Shown: positions 33,444 to 42,701 of the stretch, piece after piece | Numbering within the stretch: position 1 is the first letter of the stretch | How the letters are laid out: each line of letters begins with the position of its first letter | From: Candidatus Bathyarchaeota archaeon | GTDB taxonomy: Archaea; Thermoproteota; Bathyarchaeia; Bathyarchaeales; DTEX01 | Direction of reading: 5' to 3' | Assembly (NCBI GenBank): GCA_018396435.1 | Contig: JAGTRG010000002.1 | Location: 3,882 to 46,901, forward strand | DNA: 43,020 bases | Notes under the pieces: generated by a model | Told to the model about the DNA's origin: nothing | Database searches by the model: none | The model's input: the letters and a program-made list of their open reading frames with translations, nothing else | Program-made: the position numbers and the translations under genes

Positions 33444-34457
33444 TTAAAACTTTTTGAGAAATGGGCTGCTTAATGAGAAATTTGTCGGGATCAGGTTGAC
33501 CGGGTAAGCCTTTATCCCGAGATTTTTCTCAACGTATTTTGCCAAAATGTTGCTGAATCCGCCTCCATGGCATGTTAAAACAATTTTAGGACCGCACTCG
33601 CTAACAAACTCCATTAAGCTTGGGAAATCAGCATGGTCACTCAAGGGGAAAGATGTGCCTTTAAATCTTAAAGCCCATCCTGAAACAAGCGCTGATATAA
33701 AATCCGGATGATATGTTGATTCTAAGCGTTTCGGGGCGACGATTATGGCGTTTCTACGCGATATGAGATCATAGGCTTCCACAGATCTTATGTCAAAATA
33801 TTTCATTCTGTAACCGTAAGCCTCATAAACCCTATTGATCTTCGAAACCCTCCAATGTGAAACTACCGGTATATTTGTATCCTCATTAAATATGCGTATT
33901 ACCTCCTGCGCATTGCCAAGCGAGTCAGCTCGAAAAACCGGAATCTTACCCTCCTTCAGAGACCTGCTTGCCCACTCAATCATGCCCTTAGCAACAATCT
34001 CATCAGGTGGAAAAACGAAGCTGGGAGAGCCGAAAGTTGATTCCAAAACGAGAACATCGCACTTTATCGGATCAGCCGGTTTAATCGTCCTTGAGCTTCT
34101 AGTATTTAAATCTCCAGTGAATAGGACTGTTCCTTCAGGCGTCGCAATCTCAAATTCGTAGGAACCTAAAACATGTCCTGAATAATGAGGCGTAACCTCA
34201 AAATCATCCATCACGACTTTCTCTTTTACCTTTATAGGGTGCCACTCTTGGACTTTAACTCCGTCTATTGCAACAAGACTCATGGTTTCCTCAGAGGAAA
34301 ACTTCGATATTTTGTCAGCTCTAAAAGCGCTTGAATGATCTGCATGCGCATGAGTTATAAATGCAACTCTGCATCTGGGATTCTTAGATGTGGGATCCAA
34401 AATTATTCTATTTCCCCTATGCTCTATTAGCACTCCGCTCTCCCATTTTATCCTCAA
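33444..34457 (-). CDS. Metallo-beta-lactamase fold nuclease-like protein
   Basis: A 337-residue MBL protein related to the exonuclease/RNA 3'-processing branch. It has the metal motif THAHADHS (near residue 36-41), HYSGHVLGSYEFEIA, FTGDLNTRSSRT and LESTFG. The C-terminal PLSDHADF and LTCHGGG suit the beta-CASP-like group that acts on nucleic acids. TTG 34457 starts it. Some family members lie beside a dedicated DNA ligase; none is adjacent here. It heads the unit with the hydrolase, transaldolase-like and IolB-like genes, though nuclease function does not obviously fit that group. Confidence 0.82.
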   Translation of the reverse strand: MRIKWESGVLIEHRGNRIILDPTSKNPRCRVAFITHAHADHSSAFRADKISKFSSEETMSLVAIDGVKVQEWHPIKVKEKVVMDDFEVTPHYSGHVLGSYEFEIATPEGTVLFTGDLNTRSSRTIKPADPIKCDVLVLESTFGSPSFVFPPDEIVAKGMIEWASRSLKEGKIPVFRADSLGNAQEVIRIFNEDTNIPVVSHWRVSKINRVYEAYGYRMKYFDIRSVEAYDLISRRNAIIVAPKRLESTYHPDFISALVSGWALRFKGTSFPLSDHADFPSLMEFVSECGPKIVLTCHGGGFSNILAKYVEKNLGIKAYPVNLIPTNFSLSSPFLKKF

Positions 34458-34529
34458 TGTTGACAGCCGCCGTCTAAGCGATCCCTACGTCTAAAGTTTC
34501 TTTGCTGATTTAACATATAAACAATTCTA

Positions 34530-34545
34530 GAATGTTTAAACATTC
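34530..34545. promoter_or_regulatory. 16-base perfect palindrome between divergent units
   Basis: GAATGTTTAAACATTC is a perfect 16-base dyad. It lies upstream of the TATA-like boxes of both directions: TTTTTAAATA (34564-34573) for the ECF genes, and GTTTATATG on the minus strand (about 34513-34521) for the MBL unit. A shared operator for the divergent units is plausible. Confidence 0.45.
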
Positions 34546-34563
34546 AATTTAATTACCACAGTG

Positions 34564-34573
34564 TTTTTAAATA
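34564..34573 (+). promoter_or_regulatory. TATA box of the ECF transporter operon
   Basis: TTTTTAAATA would place the transcript start near 34595, about 20 bases before TTG 34615, with GGTG at 34601-34604 as the ribosome site. Confidence 0.45.
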
Positions 34574-34614
34574 TCTCTTTCAAGATGAGAGAATAGTTAA
34601 GGTGTAACTGGACG

Positions 34615-35469
34615 TTGGCCATAATCGAGGCTAGAAACCTAACTTACACGTATCCATACGCTGAGAGCCCCGCCTTCAAGGACGTAACCCTTAGAGTAGA
34701 GAGGGGAGAGTTTATACTTTTAACCGGGCCTAGTGGATGTGGAAAAACAACTCTTTGCAGATGCTTTAACGGGCTTATTCCTCATTTCTATGGGGGTAAA
34801 CTTGAGGGTGAAATAACTGTTGCCGGATTAAGGACAACTGAGCACCCAATTCATGAAATAGCGCAGCATGTTGGGCTTGTTTTCCAAACGCCGGAAAATC
34901 AGCTTTTCGCGTTAACCATCGAGAAGGATGTTGCCTTCGGCTTGGAAAATCTAGGGCTGCCTAGAGATGAGATGCGCAGAAGGGTTGATTGGGCCCTCAA
35001 GGTTACAGGCATATATGATTTGAAGGACAGGGCTCCATATGAGGTTTCTGGAGGTCAGCAGCAGCGCGTTGCGATAGCCTCTATACTTGCAATGCAGCCC
35101 GAGGTTATAGTCCTCGATGAGCCAACGTCATTTCTCGATCCGTTAAGCGCCAGAAACATTCTGGAAGTTATCAACCGTTTGAATAAGGAGCTTGGTATAA
35201 CTATAATCCTTGTTGAGCATAGATTAGATTTGGCAGCTAGATACGCCAATCGAGTAATAGTTATGAATGAGGGACAAATAATCCTGGACGGTGAGCCACG
35301 TAAAGTTTTCCTAGAGAATGAAGCGGCTCTGATCGGGGTTGGAATACCTAAAGTGGTCAGGCTCTACATGCTGCTGAAGAGAGCCGGGTTAAATATAAGC
35401 AGGGTTCCGCTAAGCCCGGAGGAGCTCTCAAAATCCATAATGGAGGAGCTCATTTTTGATAGAGGTTAA
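34615..35469 (+). CDS. ecfA1: ECF transporter ATPase subunit A1
   Basis: ABC-type ATPase powering an energy-coupling-factor importer for vitamins or metal ions. Walker A is GPSGCGKTT, the Q-loop LVFQTPENQLF has the ECF-type Glu-Asn, the signature is VSGGQQQRVAIA, Walker B is VIVLDEPTS, and the switch His is in LVEHRLDLA. The 284 residues include the C-terminal extension typical of EcfA/CbiO. The start is TTG. Its end overlaps ecfA2 by 14 bases. The substrate-binding S component is not adjacent, so this may be a shared group II module. Confidence 0.92.
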   Translation: MAIIEARNLTYTYPYAESPAFKDVTLRVERGEFILLTGPSGCGKTTLCRCFNGLIPHFYGGKLEGEITVAGLRTTEHPIHEIAQHVGLVFQTPENQLFALTIEKDVAFGLENLGLPRDEMRRRVDWALKVTGIYDLKDRAPYEVSGGQQQRVAIASILAMQPEVIVLDEPTSFLDPLSARNILEVINRLNKELGITIILVEHRLDLAARYANRVIVMNEGQIILDGEPRKVFLENEAALIGVGIPKVVRLYMLLKRAGLNISRVPLSPEELSKSIMEELIFDRG

Positions 35470-36280
35470 AGATGTTTATTTCACCTACCCAAATGGCACT
35501 GAAGCCCTAAAGGGCGTCTCCCTACAGATAACCAACGGAGAATTTGTTGCAATAATGGGCCAGAATGGCGCTGGCAAAACAACCCTTGTTAAACATTTTA
35601 ATGGCTTACTTAAGCCTACAATGGGCAAAGTTCTTGTAGATGAGGTTGACACTAGGCATGTAAGCGTGGCAACCCTATCTAGAAAGGTTGGCTTCGTCTT
35701 CCAGAACCCGGACCATCAGCTTTTCAGCGAAACCGTTGAGGATGAAATATCATTCGCCCTAAAGAATTTCGGTTTCGATGAGAAGAAAATTAGAGAGAGG
35801 GTTGATTGGGCTCTTAACATCCTAGATCTCACTAGATACCGAAAAACCTCACCATTTATGCTCAGCGGGGGTGAAAGAAAAAGGTTGGCTTTAGCGTCTG
35901 TTCTTGCATGGGATCCAAAAATACTAATTCTTGATGAGCCCACCATAGGTCAGGATAGGAATCAAAAGGAGCGATTGCGTCAATTTATACTTCAGATGAA
36001 TCATCAGGGGAAAACCGTGGTGATAGTTACCCATGACATAGAGTTTGTCGCTGAATGTGAGCCAAGGGTTGTTTTAATGGCTAATGGGAAGATAGTGGCT
36101 GATGGAGCTGCGAGGAATGTGCTGACTGATCCTGATTTAATTTCTAGATCCTGGCTTATTCTCCCCGAAATAACCAATGTTCTTTTAAATCTTAATGATC
36201 TGGGTTTCCCAACGAACGTTATGGATGTTTATGAGGCGAGGGATCTAATCATTGAAAGAATAGGTTGGGCTAGAAAATGA
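35456..36280 (+). CDS. ecfA2: ECF transporter ATPase subunit A2
   Basis: Second ATPase of the ECF heterodimer. Walker A is GQNGAGKTT, the Q-loop is FVFQNPDHQLF, the signature is LSGGERKRLALA, Walker B is ILILDEPTIG, and the switch His is in VTHDIEFVAE. The 274-residue length is normal. TTG 35456 lies inside ecfA1 and the stop overlaps the start of ecfT (bases 36277-36280, ATGA), which indicates tight translational coupling and an equal supply of all three parts. Confidence 0.92.
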   Translation: MIEVKDVYFTYPNGTEALKGVSLQITNGEFVAIMGQNGAGKTTLVKHFNGLLKPTMGKVLVDEVDTRHVSVATLSRKVGFVFQNPDHQLFSETVEDEISFALKNFGFDEKKIRERVDWALNILDLTRYRKTSPFMLSGGERKRLALASVLAWDPKILILDEPTIGQDRNQKERLRQFILQMNHQGKTVVIVTHDIEFVAECEPRVVLMANGKIVADGAARNVLTDPDLISRSWLILPEITNVLLNLNDLGFPTNVMDVYEARDLIIERIGWARK

Positions 36281-37071
36281 GCATGTTTGACGGCTTAAAA
36301 TTTAGAAATATTTCTTCGCCGATACATAGAATTGATCCTAGGACTAAATTTATTTATGTACTTACTTTCTTCATTGTAGCGGTATTTTTCAATCAGCTAA
36401 TCCCGCTTCTAATACTTTTCTTCTCGCAGATACCGCTCATCATAATAGCCAAGGTTAAAAAAGAATGGCTTCGCTTGATTAAGGGCTCATCATTTTTTGC
36501 GACAATAATTTTCATAATGAACGTTATCTCCCTATACTTTTACAGCGGCTACTCATCTTTTGCATCAATCATTGAGCAAGCTTCAGCGATGACTGTTAGA
36601 TTCATAGTTCTAGTTGAATCCTTCTCAATATTCTTTCTAACAACATCACCCGATATGCTTGGATTATCCCTAGAGCAGATCGGCATACCCTATGAATTCT
36701 GCTTCGCTTTCACAACGGCAATACGTTTTGTTCCAGTTTTAGCTGAAGAGGCTCAAACTATAATTGACGCGCAGAGAGCTCGGGGTTTAGAGCTTGAGGG
36801 TGGAAACTTAATGAAGAGGATAAGAAATTACATCCCCATACTTATCCCATTAATTGTTAATGCAATTCGAAGAAGTTTAGAGCTGGCGGAGGCGATGGAA
36901 TCTAGGGCTTGGGGTGCAACCGAAAAGCGTACAACCCTATATATGCTGAAGATGGAGAGACGGGATTACTGCCTAATTCTAATATCAGCATTAATGCTGG
37001 CTGCATCCGTATATGCTTGGTTATTTATTAAGATACCGACCCTGACCCAAATCCTGAATATTCAAGGTTAG
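36277..37071 (+). CDS. ecfT: ECF transporter transmembrane subunit T
   Basis: Scaffold membrane protein of the ECF importer that links the S component to the two ATPases. It has several hydrophobic helices, and two cytoplasmic coupling motifs of the Ala-Arg-Gly type: AQRARGLELEGG and AMESRAWGA. The 264-residue length fits EcfT/CbiQ. The last 4 bases overlap the stop of the convergent DUF4438 gene. No S component (BioY, ThiT, RibU and so on) is visible within the window, so the substrate is unknown. Confidence 0.9.
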   Translation: MSMFDGLKFRNISSPIHRIDPRTKFIYVLTFFIVAVFFNQLIPLLILFFSQIPLIIIAKVKKEWLRLIKGSSFFATIIFIMNVISLYFYSGYSSFASIIEQASAMTVRFIVLVESFSIFFLTTSPDMLGLSLEQIGIPYEFCFAFTTAIRFVPVLAEEAQTIIDAQRARGLELEGGNLMKRIRNYIPILIPLIVNAIRRSLELAEAMESRAWGATEKRTTLYMLKMERRDYCLILISALMLAASVYAWLFIKIPTLTQILNIQG

Positions 37072-37940
37072 ATTAGACTCGGAAACGGAAATCCTAGGTC
37101 GGCTCTTAGTTTCATGATTTTCGCTATATTTGCATTAGGATCAATTATTGGAGCGATTTTTCCGGTTTTAGAGGTTAGCAGCGTTGTTACACCTGGACCG
37201 TGCCCCGAAATTACGGAGTTGGTGTGGACAACTATGCCCAGGGTAACCGCGCCCTTAAGATATATGCGTCCATACGAATGGTCTGCATCCTGAATTGCCA
37301 CCAGATCGCCTAGTCTCAAATCGGATAAGCCGTATTCTTTGACGATGGACTCGTCAAACAGCTGAATATCATAATCTCCAGAGTAGGTTTGATCAGCCCC
37401 AAGTCCCGAGCCCATAATTGAAGCTGGAACTATATGGGTTACGGGAACCTCAATTTTGTCGCCGATGGATTTTATGCCGATGGAATTAAGAAAGTTCGGA
37501 TCGGAATTCATAACCTTAATATCTGGGCAATCCAGTAGCTCTAGACCTAAACCGAAAGCCTTTATCAAAATTTTATCGCCGATCAACAGTTTCTCCATCG
37601 TCTCAGTTGAGAAATCCACCAGCACATGTTCTATCCCACCATGTTTTCCGGTTACAACACCCTTGGCTCCTTTAGCATCGCCAGAAGCAACAGTAGCCTC
37701 GTTTCCAACGCAAGCCAAAATATTTAGAGCCATGTTGGCATCCTCACCCTCTCTATTTTTAACGCTTACACCCGGCTCAACGTGATCCGCCATCCAGCCT
37801 ACGGCCGGATCGCCTACGCGAACATTATAGGTTATGCCGCCTACGCCTGGCAATACGACCGGCCTGCCGTCCGAAGAAATTTTGTAGGCTGAGCGCCGAA
37901 AGACTGGGCTTGAAACCTCGCCTATGATTGAAATTTTCAC
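37068..37940 (-). CDS. DUF4438 domain protein
   Basis: A 290-residue soluble protein matching the DUF4438 family known from archaea and Thermotoga, where a structure is known but no function. Distinctive stretches are VLPGVGGITYNVRVGDPA, GAKGVVTGKHGGIEHVLVDF, GLGADQTYSGDYDIQL, IQDADHSYGRIY and GHGPGVTTLL. Conserved Asp, His and Gly residues suggest a metal or ligand site. It lies 72 bases after the DUF1667 gene on the same strand and may share the glycerol operon transcript, though no role in that pathway is known. Confidence 0.82.
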   Translation of the reverse strand: MKISIIGEVSSPVFRRSAYKISSDGRPVVLPGVGGITYNVRVGDPAVGWMADHVEPGVSVKNREGEDANMALNILACVGNEATVASGDAKGAKGVVTGKHGGIEHVLVDFSTETMEKLLIGDKILIKAFGLGLELLDCPDIKVMNSDPNFLNSIGIKSIGDKIEVPVTHIVPASIMGSGLGADQTYSGDYDIQLFDESIVKEYGLSDLRLGDLVAIQDADHSYGRIYLKGAVTLGIVVHTNSVISGHGPGVTTLLTSKTGKIAPIIDPNANIAKIMKLRADLGFPFPSLI

Positions 37941-38012
37941 AAGCTTCTCAGCATTTGTTTTTAACGTAGAGATCCCTCCTCAAATCATAAGTTGGGCTAA
38001 AAATATTTATTT

Positions 38013-38405
38013 TTAACTGGGCTGTGCCGGGTCGACATTTCTAGTTGCTGTAACATTGATTTTTAAGCCTAGGAAATCTTTAATTATGATCTGGCCGATT
38101 TTAACAGGGGCTTGAACGGTCACTTTTGAGAGAATCCTCATAGCTTCAGGGATCATTTCTTTAGGCATTGGCTCAGAAGTTTTAACCGACACAACTGGAA
38201 GGTTGCCTCCGCTAACCTTTACTACTGATATAAGTATGCGTTTAGGCTCAACTTCATTTTGTGCGTAAACAATTCCTCTAGGACATCTGTTTCCCTCAAC
38301 AGAGCGAACCTCACCATCCTCTAATATTGCCCTTAGCCTGCATCCTAATGGGCAAACAATGCAAGTAAATTCTAAAACGCGGCCATCCTTAACGATGGGG
38401 CCCAT
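38013..38405 (-). CDS. DUF1667 protein of the glycerol-3-phosphate oxidoreductase operon
   Basis: A 130-residue protein with four cysteines, C15, C18, C22 and C41 (CIVCPLGC then EGNRCPRG), probably holding an iron-sulfur cluster or metal. The pattern resembles the N-terminal cluster of molybdopterin oxidoreductases. DUF1667 genes regularly follow the glpA/glpB-like oxidoreductases in Thermotoga, clostridia and some archaea, so it is likely an electron-transfer or assembly partner of that enzyme. It starts 5 bases after the preceding FAD enzyme, as part of one transcript. Confidence 0.88.
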   Translation of the reverse strand: MGPIVKDGRVLEFTCIVCPLGCRLRAILEDGEVRSVEGNRCPRGIVYAQNEVEPKRILISVVKVSGGNLPVVSVKTSEPMPKEMIPEAMRILSKVTVQAPVKIGQIIIKDFLGLKINVTATRNVDPAQPS

Positions 38406-38410
38406 AAAAA

Positions 38411-39664
38411 TTACACCTTAACAACGTTAACCACCATCTTTTCATCATGCAGTTTTAATAAATCATCCGCTGAAATCTTAAATCGGAACATTTCTGAGGG
38501 ACGTGCAATCGGCAATTTAAATGCTTGACCGATCTCATCAAACCGAACTTGAACGTTCTCTTCAGGTTTACCGACTCGCCCATAAAATGTGACATCTTGA
38601 ACGCAGCTTATGAGATGGGGCACAACAAGTCTTACATTACGTCCCAAGATAACCCTCTTAAATTTGAATGCTGCAAGACCATCATGCATAAACTTGGCAG
38701 CTGATTCAGCGGCCCGTTCACCCTGCTCAGCAGCATAATCAACTAGGTCATTTATGACAAGCACGTTGCCAGCTGCGAAAACCCCAGGGATCGTGGTTTC
38801 AAGCCAATCATTAACTATGGGTCCTCCAGTAGCCTCATCTATGAGCGCGCCGGCTTTATCGCGCAATTCAACCCTAGGCTTAAGCCCAACAGCCAAGATC
38901 ACGGTGTCACACTTCAGAGAGTTTTCCGAGCCATGTATAGGATTGAATTTTTCATCCACCCTAACGATTTTGACGCCTTCAACCCTCCTTGAACCATTAA
39001 TTTCAGTCACCATGCAGCTTAAATAAAGGGGTATGTGGAAATCCTCCAGACATTGAACAATATTACGCGTTAAACCCCCAGGATAGGGCATTATTTCAAC
39101 AACCGCTTTAACGTCGGCTCCCTCTAAAGCGAACCTCCTAGCCATTATTAGCCCAACGTCACCTGAGCCGACCACAACTATTTCGCTTCCTGGGAGAATC
39201 CCATACATGTCCATTAGGGTCTGGGCTTCACCCGCCGTGTAGACCCCCACGGGTCTATCGCCCAAAATATTGACTTCGAAACGGCTTCTTTCCCTACAAC
39301 CAGCTGCATAAATAACCGCTTTACATTTAATCTTAAAAGCCTCCCCATACTTATAGCCGAATATCTCCTTCTCGCCGCTGGATTTGACTTCAAGATGTTC
39401 CGCGTATGACCCGACTAAAACATTAACCCCTGTATCTTTAAGTCGATCTAAAAGTTTAGCTGCAAACTCCGGTCCAGTCAAGTCTTCCCTAAAATAATGC
39501 AGTCCGAACCCTGGATGTATACATTGCGGTAAAACCCCACCTAGAAGGTTAGATTCCTCAAGGAGAACTATACTTTTGACGCCTAGCTTCCATGCCTTAA
39601 TGGAGGATGCAAGCCCAGCCGGTCCGCCGCCTATGATTGCAAGGTCATAGTTTTTCTCCATCAA
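38411..39664 (-). CDS. FAD/NAD(P)-binding oxidoreductase of the glycerol-3-phosphate complex
   Basis: A 417-residue two-dinucleotide-binding-domain flavoprotein. The FAD motif is IIGGGPAGLASS near the N-terminus, a second Rossmann motif is VVGSGDVGLIMAR near 165, and the FAD-closing motif is TTIPGVFAAGNVL. It resembles the NADH-oxidase-like partner seen beside GlpA-type dehydrogenases and DUF1667, and may pass electrons from glycerol-3-phosphate to NAD or ferredoxin. Its start overlaps the end of the upstream dehydrogenase gene by 20 bases, showing coupled translation. The exact acceptor is not known. Confidence 0.88.
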   Translation of the reverse strand: MMEKNYDLAIIGGGPAGLASSIKAWKLGVKSIVLLEESNLLGGVLPQCIHPGFGLHYFREDLTGPEFAAKLLDRLKDTGVNVLVGSYAEHLEVKSSGEKEIFGYKYGEAFKIKCKAVIYAAGCRERSRFEVNILGDRPVGVYTAGEAQTLMDMYGILPGSEIVVVGSGDVGLIMARRFALEGADVKAVVEIMPYPGGLTRNIVQCLEDFHIPLYLSCMVTEINGSRRVEGVKIVRVDEKFNPIHGSENSLKCDTVILAVGLKPRVELRDKAGALIDEATGGPIVNDWLETTIPGVFAAGNVLVINDLVDYAAEQGERAAESAAKFMHDGLAAFKFKRVILGRNVRLVVPHLISCVQDVTFYGRVGKPEENVQVRFDEIGQAFKLPIARPSEMFRFKISADDLLKLHDEKMVVNVVKV

Positions 39665-41162
39665 TCTTGGCTTTCCCCTTTGATTTATTTTTCTCTATAA
39701 ACAGAGCTTTCACATCGCCTATCCCTATCTCCGTCCCAGGCCCTCTCAGGGAGACCATCCATAATGGTACATTGAGTTCTCTTGCCAAAATTACTGCGAC
39801 TTTATACATACATGATGAGCCTTGACAAGCACCCATGCAGGCTCTAGTTCTAAATTTAACGCCGTCTATTGTTGTCGCTCCCCTTCTAATCGCCTCCACT
39901 ATTTCAGCCTCAGTTACAAGCTCATCTACGCAAATTATACGTCCATATCTCGGATTCTCATTCATAGCCTTGCTTCTCTCCTCAAACGTCATTTCAGAAA
40001 ACCTTTTTATGCGTCGCCTATACCTTTTCCATCCCGCTTTAGGCTTAGGATTAAGATCAAATTTAACCTTCAGCGAATCGAGAATCATGCGGGCTACCGC
40101 TGGAGCCGAGGTTAAACCAGGCGAACGCATGCCTGAAGCCTCTATAAAACCGAAGACTTCATTGCAGTCCCTGATTATGAAGTCTCCGCCTGACGGTTCA
40201 GGCCTTAAGCCAGCGAAAAACCTTATAACTTTGTTTCTGGGCGGGAGCTTATTTACAAGATTAGAGGCTGATTCCCAAACAATCTTTAATCCATCGTAAG
40301 TGTTACTTTTATCCTCCCTAAGGTTTTCAGGCAGGTCCTGAGCGCTGGGACCAATCATTAGGTTTCCATCGGTCGTTGTTGTCACCACTACGCCTTTGGA
40401 AATAGGAGTAGGTGTTGGAAAAATTATCCTGTTAACTTTAGGTTCAGCGTCCTTATCAAAGATCAAGTATTCGCCCTTTCTCGGCTTTATGTGATAACCG
40501 CCCACACCAGCCATCTCCGATATTTTATCCGCATACAGTCCAGCCGCATTGATAACGCAGTCAACTTTAAGGAAGAATTCGTTGGTTTCTAACCCAGAGA
40601 TCTGCCCCCCAACAACCTTAACCTCCTTAACCTCGGTTGATAAATGAAGCTTAACGCCATTCGTAACGCTGTTTTCCACTAAAGCAATTACAGCGTCCCA
40701 GGGCGATATTTGCCCAGCTGTTGGGGCCCAAAGGGCAGATGTAGCTTTCTCCGAGGAGTTCGGTTCAAGCATCTTAAGTTTCTCGTGGTCAATAATTTCT
40801 AGGCTTGGAGCGCCATTCCTAATTCCTCTATCAAGCAACTCTTCAAGGATTTTCTCCTCCTCACTGTTGAAGGCTAAGACTAGTGAACCGCACCATCTAA
40901 TGGGTATATCGAGATCCTTAACCCACTCATGCCATATTCTGTTTCCCTCAGCGCATAATTTAGCTCTAAGCGGAAAAAGACTCGGCTCATCATCATATCC
41001 CGCGTGAATTATTCCAGTGTTAGCCTTACTAACCCCCCATCCTACGTCTGCTTCTCTCTCTATTAAATGCACTTCAAAATCCTCGAACATGGAGAGAACT
41101 CTAGCTATGCTGGCTCCAACAACCCCAGCTCCTATTATAGCTACGCGTATTAATCTGCCCAT
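39645..41162 (-). CDS. glpA: GlpA-like glycerol-3-phosphate dehydrogenase with BFD domain
   Basis: FAD enzyme oxidising glycerol-3-phosphate to dihydroxyacetone phosphate. Residues 1-360 are the DAO fold, with IIGAGVVGASIAR, the substrate region ANTGIIHAGYD and GGDFIIRD. The C-terminus is a BFD-type [2Fe-2S] domain ending in CMGACQGSSC. In that domain the first CxC ligand pair reads C411-V-D413, so one usual Cys is Asp, while C446 and C451 are present and an extra C442 lies nearby. The 505-residue length is usual. It follows glpK by 15 bases. L-2-hydroxyglutarate oxidases are related, but the operon supports glycerol-3-phosphate. Confidence 0.88.
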   Translation of the reverse strand: MGRLIRVAIIGAGVVGASIARVLSMFEDFEVHLIEREADVGWGVSKANTGIIHAGYDDEPSLFPLRAKLCAEGNRIWHEWVKDLDIPIRWCGSLVLAFNSEEEKILEELLDRGIRNGAPSLEIIDHEKLKMLEPNSSEKATSALWAPTAGQISPWDAVIALVENSVTNGVKLHLSTEVKEVKVVGGQISGLETNEFFLKVDCVINAAGLYADKISEMAGVGGYHIKPRKGEYLIFDKDAEPKVNRIIFPTPTPISKGVVVTTTTDGNLMIGPSAQDLPENLREDKSNTYDGLKIVWESASNLVNKLPPRNKVIRFFAGLRPEPSGGDFIIRDCNEVFGFIEASGMRSPGLTSAPAVARMILDSLKVKFDLNPKPKAGWKRYRRRIKRFSEMTFEERSKAMNENPRYGRIICVDELVTEAEIVEAIRRGATTIDGVKFRTRACMGACQGSSCMYKVAVILARELNVPLWMVSLRGPGTEIGIGDVKALFIEKNKSKGKAKIDGEKL

Positions 41163-41177
41163 ATCTGCACCTCTGTA

Positions 41178-42701
41178 TTACTCGAATCCAGCCTCTTTAA
41201 GAACCCTAGCCCAGCCCAGAGATCTTTCAACGGCTTCCCTCCAAACCTTATATAGCCTCTCTCTTTCAGCCCCATCCATTTTAGGCTCAAATATCCTCTC
41301 AATTTTCCACATGGATGCGAGATCTGAGAGGTTCTTCCAAAATCCTGTCGCTAGGCCGGCCAAGTAGGCTGCTCCCAGGCTTGTGGTTTCAAGAATTAAT
41401 GGTCTGAGAATTTTTAAGCCCAATATGTCCGCCTGGATTTGCATTAAAAGATCATTTTTTGAGGCCCCACCATCAACCCTTAGCTCCGTAACACTTATGC
41501 CCGTGTCCTCCTTCATGTTCTCCAGAACGTCGCGGGTTAAGTAGGCTATTGCTTCAAGCGTCGCCCTAGCGAGATGGGCTTTTCCGGTTCCTCTGGTTAA
41601 ACCTATGATGAGGCCTCTAGCATACTGATCCCAGTATGGCGCCCCAAGCCCCACGAAAGCCGGGACGAAGTATACGCCTTCAGCGCTTTTAACTGAGGAT
41701 GCTAAAATCTCAGTTTCAGAAGCATCCTTTATTATTTCTAGGGCTTCCCTAAGCCACTGTATTGCAGCGCCGGTTATGAATATGCTGCCCTCTAGGGCAT
41801 AGGTCACCTTGTTTTCTATTCCCCAAGCAATGGTTGTCAGCAATCTTTCAGATTTGTAAGGCTTACTGCCGGTGTTCATGAGTAGGAAGCTGCCAGTTCC
41901 AAAGGTGCACTTAACCGTGCCTTCCTCAAAAGCCGCCTGCCCAAATAGCGCAGCTTGCTGATCGCCTATGTCTCCCGCTATCGGCACGCTTGCACCGAAA
42001 ATTTCAGGGTCCGCGTACCCGTAAATGTAGCTTGATGGTTTAGGCTCGGGTAATATGCCCTCCGGTATTCCCAGAATCTCTAGCAGCTCTTTATCCCAAT
42101 TTATTTTGTGAATGTTAAACATCATTGTTCTCGATGCGTTACTGTAGTCTATGACGTGCGTTTTGCCGCCTGTGAGCTTCCATATTAGGAAGGAATCTAT
42201 TGTGCCGAATAGGATCTCGCCTCTAAGAGCCCTATTTCTAAGGCCGGGCACATTTTCTAGGAGCCACTTAACTTTTGGGCCTGAAAAATATGAGTCTGGA
42301 ACCAAACCGGTCTTCGCTTTAAATAATTCACCATAATCAGCCTTAAGCTCTTCAATAATATCCGCCGTCCTCCTGCACTGCCACACTATTGCATTATGCA
42401 CGGGTTTACCCGTTGATTTATCCCAGAGAACAACGGTTTCCCTCTGGTTTGTCACCCCTATAGCCGCCACTCTATCGGGTTCCACATGGGAATTTTTAAG
42501 CGAGTCCTTAACGGCCATGACCTGCGCTTTCCAGATTTCCTCAGGGTCATGTTCAACCCAACCAGGTCTAGGGTATATTTGAGAGAAGTTATACTGTCCT
42601 AAACCTGAAATTTTAGATTCTCTATTAAATAATATGGCTCTCGCGCTGGTTGTCCCCTCATCTAAAGCCAGCAGATAAGAATCCTCAAAATCGCTGGACA
42701 T
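41178..42701 (-). CDS. glpK: Glycerol kinase
   Basis: Phosphorylates glycerol to sn-glycerol-3-phosphate with ATP. FGGY-family motifs are present: [14 protein letters not shown] at the start, [46 protein letters not shown] and [15 protein letters not shown]. The length of 507 residues is standard. It is the first gene of the minus-strand unit followed by the GlpA-like enzyme, its flavoprotein partner and DUF1667. Since archaeal lipids use glycerol-1-phosphate, this operon most likely serves glycerol use as carbon source. A short divergent region separates it from the RAM-domain gene. No glycerol facilitator is seen. Confidence 0.96.
   Translation of the reverse strand: MSSDFEDSYLLALDEGTTSARAILFNRESKISGLGQYNFSQIYPRPGWVEHDPEEIWKAQVMAVKDSLKNSHVEPDRVAAIGVTNQRETVVLWDKSTGKPVHNAIVWQCRRTADIIEELKADYGELFKAKTGLVPDSYFSGPKVKWLLENVPGLRNRALRGEILFGTIDSFLIWKLTGGKTHVIDYSNASRTMMFNIHKINWDKELLEILGIPEGILPEPKPSSYIYGYADPEIFGASVPIAGDIGDQQAALFGQAAFEEGTVKCTFGTGSFLLMNTGSKPYKSERLLTTIAWGIENKVTYALEGSIFITGAAIQWLREALEIIKDASETEILASSVKSAEGVYFVPAFVGLGAPYWDQYARGLIIGLTRGTGKAHLARATLEAIAYLTRDVLENMKEDTGISVTELRVDGGASKNDLLMQIQADILGLKILRPLILETTSLGAAYLAGLATGFWKNLSDLASMWKIERIFEPKMDGAERERLYKVWREAVERSLGWARVLKEAGFE

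Noticed and set aside
39835-40299. 154-codon plus-strand frame within the GlpA-like gene
   Set aside because: It is antisense to well-conserved coding sequence and has no family resemblance.
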